A stretch of 64,000 nucleotides of DNA from Sitta carolinensis. Taxonomy: Eukaryota > Chordata > Aves > Passeriformes > Sittidae. Every line of letters begins with the position of its first letter. Within the stretch, counting starts at the first letter, position 1. Below are positions 1-12,020 of this stretch, piece by piece. A program made the position numbers and the translations under genes. Under the pieces are notes generated by a model. The model was not told the DNA's origin. It saw only the letters and a list, made by a program, of their open reading frames with translations, and ran no database searches. The stretch lies in contig CM063290.1 of assembly GCA_032173965.1 (NCBI GenBank), positions 62,001 through 126,000 of the forward strand, read 5' to 3'.

Positions 1-2233
1 GATCAAACTATGTCTTGTGATCAGAATACTATTTGGAAACTTGTCATGCTAAAAGTGGAACACTTATTTAAAGAAATATATGCAAGCCTCAGAATGACTA
101 AGTAGTTGGATAGCATTTGATAAACTAACATCTATTGTAAAGTATACCCTCTTTCCATGTCTGGTTGTTAGTCACATGACCTTAACTTTACAAATTAGTG
201 TGTTGTCACAAAAGACTAGTTGGATCTGGGAGCTCCTGACAAAAATTGTCTTTAACTGATTGAATCATTTGCTTAACTGAATTCATCAGACCTTCAAAAA
301 TAGAATGCTGAAAGTGCAGCCCTTGTAAGTAACATTCCCTGCTCAATAGGTGGAACAAGTTCCCTTGGTTAAATCAGCAGCAACACTCCTGATAATCAGC
401 AGTTGCGATATAGTGAAATTTAAACCCACTGACAGCAACAGCTAAGTTTTTTGCAGCTTTGTACAGCGAGACTAGATTTCACAGCAGTCTCGGTAATCCT
501 TTTTCCAAAGGAAAGTGCCAATTCATGACAAATGCTCTCTAACTTCAAAACATTGATGAAGGACTTTTCTGGGAGATGTGGAAAGACAGATTAGTTGCTG
601 AGGCCAGTGCGGACATAAAGCTTCCTAACAGTTGAGCTTAAATGTCAAAATAAAGTATTGCAGGTCCAGAAGGTATCTAGAAAGCAGATGTTGAAAACAT
701 TGTAGAAGTTTGGCACCTGTTCTGAGTGTAAATGGACAGGATACCAAGGGTATATGTCTCCATTTGCAACAAATATCACCTGATACTACTTAAGCATTCT
801 ATTCTCTAGCTTAACTTCCCTTGGTTTTTGAACAATAAGCTTCTTCAGAATAGCAGCAGCTTAACATGAAGAAAACTCAGGTTTTTTAGTACAGTGACAG
901 CTAATAAAACTAAGGTAGTCCCCTTATGCTAAGTCTTAACTTTTGTGGTTTAAAGTTAAAGCCCAGTAACTGATCTCTTCAAGACGCTTGTTTCCATGCA
1001 GTTAATGCAAATACTTGGCCTTTCACGCACACATTAAGTCTTCATTCTGCAATAAGATCAGTTGTATTCAAAACATTGAACATAATCATTGAAATATAGC
1101 CAAGGACCTTAAAATAATATGAAACCCACAACCCCATCCAAATGCGCACTTGGTTTGAATATACTGTGGCTTTTGAAACACACCTGTGTTGTCTCTGTAT
1201 GCAAAATTCTCTAACGTCTGAGTCCTGGTCAAAATGACCAGCATCTGCTTAATAAAATGTTAGACCAGCTACTTGATGTTACTCTCCATTACCGTCGTCT
1301 TATGTTGATGAGAAAGCCTAATGTGATACTAACTGAGCTAGGTGAGATAGTCACTGTCAGCAGAGAGACTAGTATTGCTTGTTCACAAAACTGAATCAAG
1401 CTGAATCCTAGTTCTGGAACTGTAGGAGAATGACATGAATGTTGTCTCTTTCAGTGTTAAGTTCTTTACTTGAGAAGAGGTGCATCTCATCTATACTTTT
1501 AGTACAGAAGAACATACTGGTAACGGTTGGGACAAAGCTAGAAGTCCATATTGAAAATGGAGTTTAAATGGTTTTAAAAAGAAGTGAAACCAACTCACTA
1601 CTAAACCCACACATGGCTGCCCTAAGGTTATTAAGGAAGTAAGGGTTGTCTAGCAAGACCCTGCTGCACTGAGATCAGGAATCTTCTGAAATGCCTTGGT
1701 TGTACAAAGTTACTATTTTGCAGGGACATGGTCTCCTTGCAGCAGAGCCATCCAGTGACCCATTCTACAGGGCTATAAACTGAAAGGGTAACTCTTAACA
1801 CTGACCCTTCTCCACATAATACTCGTAATGCTTAACCCTCTGGCTTGCTGACTTCGGAGTAGAATGTTTTTCACTTCTAAAACCAGTTCCGATTGCAACG
1901 GCTGCTTGAGACTGCTCTCTCCTGAGCTACGGACATCACCCTAAAGACTTGAGTTGTCTGTAAGTACTTCAATAGCCCAGACCACTAGGTTTTGGCTGTA
2001 TTCTGACTAGTGTAATGTAGAATTCAGTTTGCATTTTTTCTGTTACATCACAATGCTTTCAGTCCCAATAGGCATTGGCAGTTCGGTCATTTAGTATTTA
2101 GCCTCCTAAATATATTCATGTTTCTCTTTTCTGGACAAATACAGAATTAGCAGGTTAAAAGAAGTTATGTCTGCCAGTCAAAACTCATTTCCTAGACACC
2201 TAAACTGACTTCTCAAATTTTTCTGCCCAACAG
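1..2233 (+). other. GYG1: GYG1 intron sequence at window edge
   Basis: This AT-rich stretch has no open reading frame resembling glycogenin and no repeat family that I recognise. It lies directly upstream of a GYG1 coding exon that begins with a split codon, so it is most simply intron. The exons for the glycosyltransferase domain must lie to the left of the window. Confidence 0.7.
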
Positions 2234-3544
2234 GTTTGGTGCAAATACTAAGGTGGTGCATTTCCTGGGAAGCACAAAGCCGTGGAACTATACGTATGAC
2301 TCCAGAACAAAAAGCATAAAGGGCAACATGGACGACCCTAAAATAGTTCACCCAGAATTCCTCAACATGTGGTGGGATACCTACATAGCTGATGTTTTAC
2401 CATTACTAGAACAGCACGGAATTGTTAAAGAAACTACTACGGGAGTAAATATGGTACGTGCTCTAATAATCTTGTACATCCATACCTAAGCATGGATGAC
2501 AGGTTATTTATCATTGCATTCGTTTTCCCTTCCCTCTGTCCATCTTGAAGCATGGGTGTGGTTTAGTTTGTAGGATGCAGGGTATTTTAGTTTTGTCCTT
2601 TCAAGCTTGGAATAAATAAATACTACAAAAGAGAAGCATGCTGGACAGGTCTCGGACACAGCTGTATGCTTGCCTAAACCACACTAGGTACGTAGCTGAT
2701 GTTGCACCAGGTCTTATGCTGTAGTAACTTTAACGTATACAGAGAAAGGCCTAACTCGTAATGTGGTGCAGCTAGTAAGGTTCTCAAGCAGAAGAACCCC
2801 AGTCCAGCATGCAAATATGTACATACAGATCTTGCATGGTGAATCACATTTAGGTAAGCCTAGGATAACTTGAGAATCAAAACTTATATCAACAGGCAGA
2901 GATGAATGCCAATGCTTTTTAAAAACAAAGTGACACTTCTAACTGTAGTTCTCATTCACAAAGTTTAGTAGTCTGCATCTGACTGCAGACTTTTTATTCT
3001 TAGCTCAGTACACGGACCAGTTTAAGTTCTCAGCCTTTCTAAGACCAAACTTACTGATCTCTTAAGATGTGCTTCTCTTGGTAATCTTGCATTTTTCTAA
3101 CAAACTATTTGCAGCTATCGGGCTTGGTCTATACTCTGGCTTTCTCTTGTGGCTTCTGTAGAGAGGTATGAAGAACTTAAACATTACTTTTTTCTTTTTT
3201 TTCTCCCTTGCTAACTTCTGTAATTCTGCTTTGTTATTTTGCTAGGAAAGCTGCACAATCCCCACCCATTGTCAATGCTTGCTACTGCGCATGATAACAT
3301 CTACCTTGTCCCATTCTATGGCCTGTTGCTCGCTTTAGCTGTACAAAGTATTTCTGTATTTTTACTCTGCCTTTCCTTTTAGGCAGAAGTTACAGAGGCA
3401 GTGTCCCATGTATCAGTATCACCATTATTGCCAATCGAATCTTCAGAAGAACGCAAGGAACGGTGGGAACAGGGCCAAGCTGACTATATGGGAGTGGATT
3501 CCTTTGACAACATCAAAAAGAAACTTGATACCTACCTTCAGTAG
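2234..3544 (+). CDS. GYG1: Glycogenin-1, C-terminal exons (partial gene, 5' part outside window)
   Basis: Glycogenin-1 is the self-glucosylating protein that primes glycogen synthesis in the cytosol and hands the primer to glycogen synthase through its C-terminal tail. Coding exons seen are 2234-2453 (after a cag acceptor, before a gtacgt donor), an optional 3115-3165, and 3383-3544 ending in TAG. The first contains [16 protein letters not shown] and HPEFLNMWW, characteristic of the end of the GT8 catalytic domain. The last contains [18 protein letters not shown] and ends in [15 protein letters not shown], the conserved tail that binds glycogen synthase. Reading frame is continuous across the exons, whether or not the 51-bp exon is included. 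The linker between domain and tail differs from human GYG1, as expected for this variable region. GYG2 is less likely because the tail and the gene neighbourhood are those of GYG1. Confidence 0.95.
3115..3165 (+). CDS. GYG1: GYG1 51-bp cassette exon
   Basis: A 51-bp open segment sits between a tttgcag acceptor and a gtatga donor. It encodes [17 protein letters not shown] in the phase needed to join the flanking exons (phase 0 on both sides). It corresponds to the 17-residue segment that distinguishes the long from the short human glycogenin-1 isoform. Its preservation with intact splice sites suggests alternative splicing of the linker is conserved between birds and mammals. Confidence 0.85.
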
Positions 3545-4175
3545 AAGTGCCTGTCTCAGACAGTGGTGATGCAAGGACTTGTTCCAGAACTAACAGCTAG
3601 AAAGGTATAGATGGTGGTCAGTTACACTTGCTAATAGCTTGAGGAAAAACTTCTTGGCTGAAGGCCTCTGCAGTGCTACAGATGAAGACTGAGCAAAAGC
3701 TAGGAAGCAGAATCCTTGGGCCACCTATTACTGCCCAATTTCCAATTCTCCCTACTAGATAAAACCAGGTATTTTCAGCTTAAAATTTCTTTTGTTTTGA
3801 TCAATTGGCTCAACATATTCTTTAAACTGGTTTTGTTACCTCACCTCATTAAGGTGATTAGCCTTGATTCCTTTGCTTGCTGTTTTAGATGTAAAATCTA
3901 ATTCATGGGATTGCTCATACACTGGAGTGGTAGCCATTCTGCTTTACCATAAATGTATTAATGACAGTGGGATACATACAGTTGTAACAGTAATAGCACT
4001 GCTTTGCTCTTCCAGTCACAATTGCACTGAAATTTTGACCAGGTTCTTACGCACAGTGCCTGCAGCATGGCAGAATGCGTTTTTCAGTTCTGTATACTAT
4101 GGGACTAGTAAACTGAGTTTTATCTGTTCCTTGCAATGTTGCACTTGATACAAAAATAAAAAAGTTGTCACGCAT
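3545..4175 (+). other. GYG1: GYG1 3' UTR with poly(A) signal
   Basis: The sequence after the GYG1 stop runs to an AATAAA hexamer at 4155-4160, the first good poly(A) signal. A run of about 20 A residues follows at 4206-4225 and is probably a genomic A-tract. The short open frames here (3716-3901, 3864-4148) resemble nothing known and are regarded as noncoding. Confidence 0.7.
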
Positions 4176-4225
4176 TTCTGTCTCCCCTAAACTCTTGAGC
4201 AATTAAAAAAAAAAAAAAAAAAAAA

Positions 4226-7200
4226 GGAGTTCCCAAGCAGTCTGACTAAAATATTCAACAGGTATAAATACCCCTTAAGCTTTTGCTGATAGTACTCGAG
4301 CTCTCATTAGCAAATGTCCAGCTTCTAGTTTGTAGTTATTTAGAAGTACTTAGTTATTTGCCAGGAAGCTGTTTAGGGCCAATCTCTGTATTAGCTTGCC
4401 GTAAATACAGGACTGGACACTGGAGGAAGTACCTGCTGAAGTTGCTTATGTTAGTGACTTGAAGTTTGGGAAGAAGGCATCTTTCTTTCAAGTGACTAAA
4501 GAAACATCATCCCTAATGTAAGCCCTGTATGCTGAACTTAGTCTTAAACACAAGTGTGATACTACTTTGGCAAAGAAAGATTACATAGCTGCTTAAGCAA
4601 CTGTACCTATCCTGGTAAGTAAAACTATTCTTTCCATGTGTAAAGACGGTAAAAGAAAGGGTTTATTGCCACACTCAGGCTATGTGTACTCGTGGAAAAG
4701 CACTAAAAATAAAGCATGCTGATAACAGACATATTGGCTGTCATCTCTACTAAGGTTTAGATCTATCCTTTAGCCAAAAGTCTGAACAGAACAAAATTAG
4801 TGTTCTTTGACAGCTGTACCTTGTACTAATCCAGAAACACTAAGAAAAGATTACTTCATTATTTCCTAGTAAAGGATGATTTTGGCTGGAATCTAGTGAT
4901 GGTGCTAAACCGTTAGCCTAGAGATAAAATAAACAAGCAACAGGCTCTTACCATTTGCTGGTAAAGCAGAAGGTATAATACGAAACTGGTTTAACTTGTT
5001 TTCACTACTTAATTGCTCTGTGATTTAGTTGGTCACCATTTAGGAAAAATGCTAAAAGATGAGGTCCAAACCAAAGCACCTTGTGGCTACTTAAAAGAAC
5101 ATAGCATGTGAATTCCCAGTTGTAACTAGCCCTTTCTTGTAAGTGTATTTCTTTTGCTGTGTTTTTGTTTTTTGGTTGGGTTTTTTTTTAACAGAAAATT
5201 TGAAGTTGTGTGAAAGTAGGAGGGATTACTAGTTACAATCTGTAATGACAAAAGTATACTTTACCAAACAAATATTGGGGAGTTCTGCATACTCAAAGAC
5301 TACTCTATGGAAAATGGTAAAATATTCTTTTTTAGCTGAACAGTCTAAATTTTCCTCCCCTTCATGCTTGAGAATAGGCGCATTACTTTTTTTTAAGCTT
5401 ACTCGGAGAGAACGGTAACCTGTGAAAATAATTCTGTTGTAGCCTCTGTAACTCATGCTGTGATCAAGTGTTTACCACAGCCTCGGGAAAGGTATGACAT
5501 CTATACCAAATTCTATGCAAGTTATTTTCAATAAAATGACCTTTATGTCATTATTTGCCACTATTTCCTTCACAATTGCTGCAGGCAGCTTTTGCAGAAA
5601 ACCAGAGGTCCCTTTTTAGCTCTTGCAATAGCATCACTTGAAACATCAAGCAGTTTTCTGCTCTAATCTGAAGGTACTCAAAACAGCATTATACTCTAAA
5701 CATCATTATTCAGAAGAATCACAGCGCTGCTTAGATTGCAACTCAACTATTGGAATTCATTTGTCATTATGAAGCCTATAATCTAAGGTGTTCCTTAAAT
5801 GGTGACAGCTCAGAGCAACTCTTAAAAGCTTAAGAAGATTTTTTTCCACGCACATCTTTATTTTATATATAGAGTAAAAAAATTAAAAAAACCCAAACAA
5901 AACCAAAAAAAACACAAACAAGCAAAAAAAGCCCCAAAACCAAACCAAAACAAAAAACCCAACCAAAACCAGAATGATAGACTACTAACTCAATCTTTGG
6001 AATTAAAAATAATTCCAAAAGCTCACTTCTAGAACATTCTATTCAAACTCCGTAAAAGAGAATGCCAAAAGCCAAAGACTTACAGATCATGTAAAGCAGG
6101 CAAAAAAAGCCCAAACAGCCAGAGCACCAAGATATTTAACCACCTGCTTACTGAACAGTTCCAGCAAATCAGACAGGACTTTACTGTGCCCAGCTTTTAC
6201 CTCTTTTCTCTGGGATACATTAATAGCTTTCTTGGGAGAGACTGTAAAGCTTAGTACTACCTTCAGTAAGTTATATGTGACTTTGGAACATGGAAATTAA
6301 AATCTAATAGATGAAAAAAATACTAGTAATTGTTTTCAGTTGTTTTCATAATCATACTAAGCCATTTTGCAAAATATCAGCATATTTTCACGTAAGTAAT
6401 GATATAGCTTGGCTAGCCATAGAAATGGTTCTCTTGCCCGTGAAATTTTTACTTGGAAAATAGACATGACTTAAAAAAATAGGCCAAATCCCCCCTTCAT
6501 AATTGCAAATCATTTTTCCAGCTTATCTCTAAATATCAAAATCTGAACCAGAAAAACCCAAAGAAAGTTTAAATTGCATAAAATCTATGCAAAAAACTCC
6601 ACCAATCCAAAAAACCCTGCTCAAAACCCAACTTCAGTTAGGTTTAGCTCTGTTTTCTTGTTCTTTTTCAGCTTTCCCGCAACAGTGAGATCCTGGAGTT
6701 CATGCTGTCTTCCATCATTTGTGTCCTTGTAATTCTTTCTCTAACAGACTTAAGTATGCCTCTTTCCATAGCTAAGGTGCTGGCTCTTGAAAAACCGCAT
6801 CAGTTTGTCAGTTTACTTGTTTTTAATTCCTTTCTCACTCTGTTCATTAGCTCACTTTCTCCAAATAGCAGCCATCTTCCCTTTATTTCTCAGTCCTTTT
6901 CCGTTTCTTAGGTTTGCATTTTATCTTACAATCAGCTGATATTCTCAGACATAAGAGGTAATAGGCTTTACAAGCTTTACAGACCCCGTTTCTCTGCTTC
7001 CTTCCTTCCCTTCTTCTTTGGAAGTACAATTCCCAAATCTAAACAGGACCTACATATAGCAATCTCTGCCTCCAATTCAAAGTCTGAGCATCAGAGTGAA
7101 GGGAGCTAATGTGAGGTAAACACGTAACAGAAGATGACAATCAAATGGAAAGAAAGGAACAGACATAAATGTTCAACTAATACTCAACTGAGATTCTTCA

Positions 7201-8233
7201 GTGCTATTTTTTTTACTCTGTGGTACATGAACAGGTGTAGTTTACCAAATTCTTCCTCTGTCAGTCCATGGGCATGCAGATCACCATTCCATTAAGACAT
7301 ATGTATGGAAGTGAAAAGCATGTAGTTTTTCCACTACAAGACAAAAAGCAGTACAGGAAAACTGGTAGCTGGCAGCTCTAAAGTAATTTGTTTGTTTTAA
7401 TTTATTTTGCAAGGACTAACTCGTTCACTGATACATGAGTGGATTAGATTCTACTTTGCATATAGCACGGTCTTAGTAAGTGTCTGTTGAAATTACTAGA
7501 GAGCATGCTGTCAATACACGCCTACGATTCTAGCATTTTATCTAAAGAAACTTTTATAAAAATCATTAGAGTTCTGTTAAGTAAAATATTAAAAGAAAGT
7601 GTTTCACAAATTTAAGTACTGCCTTTTTAGAAACTCTGGGAAGTAATCATCAGAGGAACTCCCTCCTGCACCTGTTCAGAAATAGTAAAAAATACTTTAA
7701 AATTTTGAATTAAATACCATCTTTGGACATAGCCTGCAAAAGTAAGAATTCCTTACAAAGTGTCACTGCCGACCTTTTCTGAAACAATCGGTCCAGATGA
7801 TCTCTTTGTTTATCAGGCAATACTAAGATAGAAACATGAAACTAATTCATTTATAGAGGGTTTTGTCTGAACAAGAAGACACATTATTTACCTTTTATTA
7901 CATTTTCACCTCTAAAATGAGATGAAACACTTGCAGGATTGAATGCATGAATACACATTTTGGTTTCGAGGGGTTTCTTTTGTACTCTTAAGCATTGTGC
8001 TAACAAGCAACCTTTTGAAGAAATGAACACTAGAAAAATTTCAGAAGTTCGTGCGCTTCTAAATTAACATTCAGGAGCAAATTAGTTTTTATAATTTATC
8101 TGAGGCATTTATATTTTAAGCACAAAGAGCAAAACTGAAAATTAGCATGGAACATATAGCTTCAAAAGAAGTGTTATCCAAAATATTAAATATGTTATTT
8201 ATGCAAAATACCTGTATTTATAGCTGGATCAAG
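4226..8233. other. Intergenic region between GYG1 and the HLTF pseudogene
   Basis: About 4 kb of AT-rich DNA lies between the convergent 3' ends of GYG1 (+) and the HLTF remnant (-). I see no coding exon or identifiable transposon. A low-complexity A/C tract of the form (C)CAAAA(C) occupies about 5875-5972. Confidence 0.6.
5875..5972. repeat. A-rich (CAAAA/CCAAAAC) low-complexity tract
   Basis: An A- and C-only stretch made of variable CAAAA, CCAAAA and CCCAAAC units. Similar tracts occur at 8386-8452 and, on the opposite strand as TTTTG units, at 14685-14766. Confidence 0.75.
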
Positions 8234-8385
8234 CTATAAATCAGTCAGAGCCTCAATTTCGTTAAATATTTTTTGGTTTTTTCACTTGCTGAAGGCTTTT
8301 TGTTAGCTAAGGCTCCTGCTACAAGTTCCCTCTTCTCGTTCTGAATTTTCAGAATATTTTCTTCTACTGAATCTTTCACAATGAA
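8234..8385 (-). pseudogene. HLTF: HLTF pseudoexon, C-terminus
   Basis: Minus-strand reading gives FIVKDSVEENILKIQNEKRE, followed by a segment aligned to the human C-terminal tail. The last residues (NEIEALTDL, then TAG at 8234-8236) are in a different frame from the start. This implies loss of one base in the A-run around 8262-8272. No AG precedes the first aligned codon; instead there is a T/G-rich tract (8386-8452). The nearest AG would add about eight low-complexity residues in frame. Confidence 0.85.
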
Positions 8386-9092
8386 CCAAAATCCAAAAAA
8401 ACCAAAACTGAACAAAAAACAAACCAAAACAAAAAAACTGCCCCCAAAACACTGAAATTAAAACATTCTGTTTCTCTAAATACAAGTTGAGGATAAGAAG
8501 TTTAGGTATTCTGGAAAAAAATTCTAGGGAGCCGAGTATCTTAAGTATAGTTACATTATTTGGCTATTGTTTTGTAAACACAGACAAAAGCAGTTGTAGG
8601 AAAAGACAGTAAAAGCAGTTGGAGGAAAAGGTGAGGTATTTTAATTTTTTTTTTTTTTTTCTTTAAACATTTATTGGAAACATATCTATCTCTTCTTTGC
8701 TACTTTTATTAGAAGAGAACCTGGCTTCAATTTTCCAAGACTATTTTTGTGATGGAATATTACTGAGGCAGGCTAGCTGCTCTTCCACAGCTGAATCAGC
8801 TGCTATGACAATGACAAAAGCATTCTACAAACCTTCAAGATAATTAACTGTAATAGCCAGGCTAACCAACAGCTATACTACCTCATTTGAGCCTCTCCAA
8901 ATAGCTCAACAGAGATGCTTAATTTCTAATATTAAAATCTTACAATCCAAATGCACACTTCAAGTCACTCCACAATTTAGTTTTACTGGTGTGATTGTGA
9001 TGGTACAATTGTTTTTAAAATACTGTAAAGCTTCTTGGAAAATAACTGTTTATTCATAACCAGAAAACTGTTCAGATCATCTTTCAACTCAA

Positions 9093-9172
9093 CTTAGTAA
9101 TAACAGTATTGTGCTTCTGACCCAGCATGTGACACCTGTCAAAGCATTGGTCTTCTGCAGTGGGATTCCAAG
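9093..9172 (-). pseudogene. HLTF: HLTF pseudoexon, helicase motif VI region
   Basis: Reads AWNPTAEDQCFDRCHMLGQ followed by KHNTVITK, against the human order AWNPAAEDQCFDRC-HRLGQ. The second arginine of motif VI is methionine. The acceptor (aatag) is intact. The donor reads AA|gttgag, usable but weak. Confidence 0.85.
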
Positions 9173-10624
9173 CTATTAGTAGCAGCAATGAACAAGTTAA
9201 ATAACCTCTCTTTAAAACATTGTAGTATGCATATGGCATCACAAAGCAGATATTGTACCATTACTTCTTGAACAAATATTGCCTGCAGATGAATTACTCC
9301 CTGCATAATGTCATACTCTTTAAGTATCCTGTTATAAAGAAAGCTTTGAGAACTTCTGGTTATACGTTCATAACAAGCAGGAACTTCAGGTAAATATTTT
9401 AAAACCCGAGTTTGTCAGGAGTCTAGGAGACATCGAAACAATCCTGTTACTTTAATTCTGAAACAAACACTGCATATACTAACTGCCTCAGTACCTGATG
9501 GCAAAATCTAAATCAGCTGGAGTAGGCAGTTACTTAACAGTAAACTGGACTGTTAAGAATGCCCACGTATGCTTTCATTAGTATATACAGCAATCACCAT
9601 GTTAGGTAAGAAATTTTGCTGAACACAAAATGATAGCGTAGCTGTTACTGCTTATACTTTGGATGTAATAATAAATGTAAGGATCTCTGAAATACCAAGT
9701 CTGTTCTCTGCATTTTCCCAGCATGTTTTATCTATCTAGAGCGCTACTAGTTCTCAGAGAATAGATACTTACATCTACATCAACTGTAATAATGTTCCAT
9801 CTCTGATAAGCAAGTCTTGTGCAATACTGCACATACTGCAAATTGTCTAAGAATTCTTCTTAATGACTTGTTTTAGATTCTAAGAACCTCTGGTGCCTAC
9901 GCACGCTCAGAGACGTCAAGCTGCAAGATAAAAGCCAAACAAGTCTTGTTTCTCCAATCTATGGTAGTAAGCAAAAGAGCAACAAATTATGTATTTGTCA
10001 CTGCAAGATGAACATTCCTGGCAAGCTATAGATGGCAAACTGTTCTATTATTAACCTCACTGTATGAGAACAACATGATGTCTGGAGGAAAGACCTAGCC
10101 CAAACATGCAGAAGTATGTTCCGTTCTATTTTTGCTATAGTCAAGAAAGACTGAAATGTACTACTTTCACTCTTCTCTCATCAGTCCAGCACAGGAAAAG
10201 TGAATTGCAGTACTTCTATACCTTTCTGAAGTATCTCATACAAAGGATACTGTATTTTACATTGGAAAATATTAAAAAACATGAGCCTTAGAGAAACATC
10301 TGTATACTTGTGATACTGTCACATTAAAGGTTCCTATTTCTTCCTAAAGGTGAGAATTCTGCATCTATGATTGTATTTAAACAAGCAAACAATTTTAAAA
10401 GGCGGGGAGAGAGAAAGTAATCTATGGTTGGATAAATATTCCTCCTTTGCGCTCAGGGAAGGAATGCAAACCTTCAAGCTACAGTTCTACAATCCACAGA
10501 ATTTGAAAAACTGGTTACTCCACCAGTATTTCTGCTTCTTAAATCCTATTATTGCTGCTAGTGCACTTCACAGAATGCTAACGCATGAATGGCTCTCAGT
10601 CGGCAGTGATTATTCAAAAGGGAG

Positions 10625-10885
10625 ATCGTAAAGGATCGTGTGGGCCCAGTGCTCCCGCCCCAAACACGAGCGTCCAACCACTGCCACTTGGCGTGGTTAC
10701 CAGTCCAGCACAGCTGCCAGCAGGATGAGCAGCTGCTGCTCGGTGCGCTATAAAGGCATCGCAGTTGTATTTGTCTGGGTTGTTAGGTGTGCCTATAGAC
10801 TGCAGATGACTCGGTGGCGTTACGGGAGCGTAGGTGCCTTCCAGCTGAACGGATCAATGCAGTCCATACGCAGACAATATTTGTG
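10625..10885. other. Locally GC-rich unique block, origin unknown
   Basis: This roughly 260-bp stretch is much richer in G+C and CpG than the surrounding AT-rich DNA. The plus strand is open for 82 codons (10638-10886) and parts of the minus strand are open too, but neither translation resembles a family I recognise. It sits inside the HLTF remnant between the motif V and motif VI pseudoexons. It may be an inserted retrocopy fragment or a former CpG-rich element; I cannot assign it. Confidence 0.4.
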
Positions 10886-11839
10886 AAGACACACTGCGAT
10901 TCATGAAAAAATTCTTCCATGGCAACCTCTCCATACTCTTACTCGTACTTAATTTCTTTCATTTATTAAATAAATAGCTTTTGTCTTCATACTGTTACTA
11001 TCACTGACCTGATGTCCAAGCTAGTACTTTTTCTTTACTATTGGTGGTGACAGATGCCCAAGTCCAAAGCTAAACTATAGTTTTCATTTACTGTGTTTCT
11101 TTCAAGTGCAGATTTTGTTTCACTTTCCAACTACCAAAAAAATTGGGAATTATGACAGAGGAGTGAACAGGGAGAAGGCAGGAAGTGAATAGAAAACCCT
11201 TAATCTGGTACAATGAGACAACAAATGAAAAAATTTTGCTAAGAATATCATCTTGCTATCAATAAAGGTAATTTACATTTTTATTCCTTACAAATAATTT
11301 TGCATTTCTGAGTGCTTCAATGAAAGGGAAAAAACTTCCTAAATGTAGGTATTACCAGTCTCCCATGACCACAAAAGGTAACCTCAGACTAATGTCTTAA
11401 TTTATAAATAAATTCTCAGTAATAAAAGAAGATACTAGAGCAGACGAACACTACATTACATATATACTGTTCCTCAAATTCCACTGTATGGCTTTTGAAG
11501 TTCATAAACAGCAAATAGAAAACCTCATTCAAAAGTATCAGAAAGATATGAAGAATGGACAAGATAGCATATGCTACAATGAAAGGTGCTATACCACTCT
11601 GTTAGTAGTACTACTAGCATTCTTTCTACTTACAGTAAAACAAATGGACAACACAAAAATATAGTGTTAAAACAGGAAGATGCTAGGGAAACAAATGAAG
11701 AAAAGTCCTATTTGTCTTCTAAATAGATACTCATCAGTGTCATTCTTTCTCAGACAGGCTTTCTTTCTGCCTCTTAGGAAAACACCAAAGAAGCTTCACC
11801 TAGATTAGGCCATATCATTATGAACAACCTATTACTCAT

Positions 11840-12020
11840 GGGATCCATTAAAAACACTATGAAAGCTGCTGTCACATTTAATCCAACTCCACCCACTTTC
11901 AGAGACAAAAGCATTATAGTTCAGGACCCTGCTTGGTTGCTTTAGAAACAACAACTTGCTTCCATTCTTTTCTTCTGTGCCATTGACCCATCCAAATGAG
12001 TAAAGGCAAACCCTGATTAT
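11840..12020 (-). pseudogene. HLTF: HLTF pseudoexon, helicase motifs IV-V
   Basis: Begins after a ctttag acceptor. It reads GFAFTHLDGSMAQKKRMEAS, then a TAA stop (11942-11944) where human has Gln, SNQAGS, a TGA stop (11921-11923) where human has Pro, then TIMLLSLKVGGVGLNV and VFLMDP. The Ser-Arg pair before VFLMDP is replaced by Phe-Ile. The donor that should follow the DP codons is absent; the sequence there reads CCCATGAGT on the minus strand. Confidence 0.9.
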
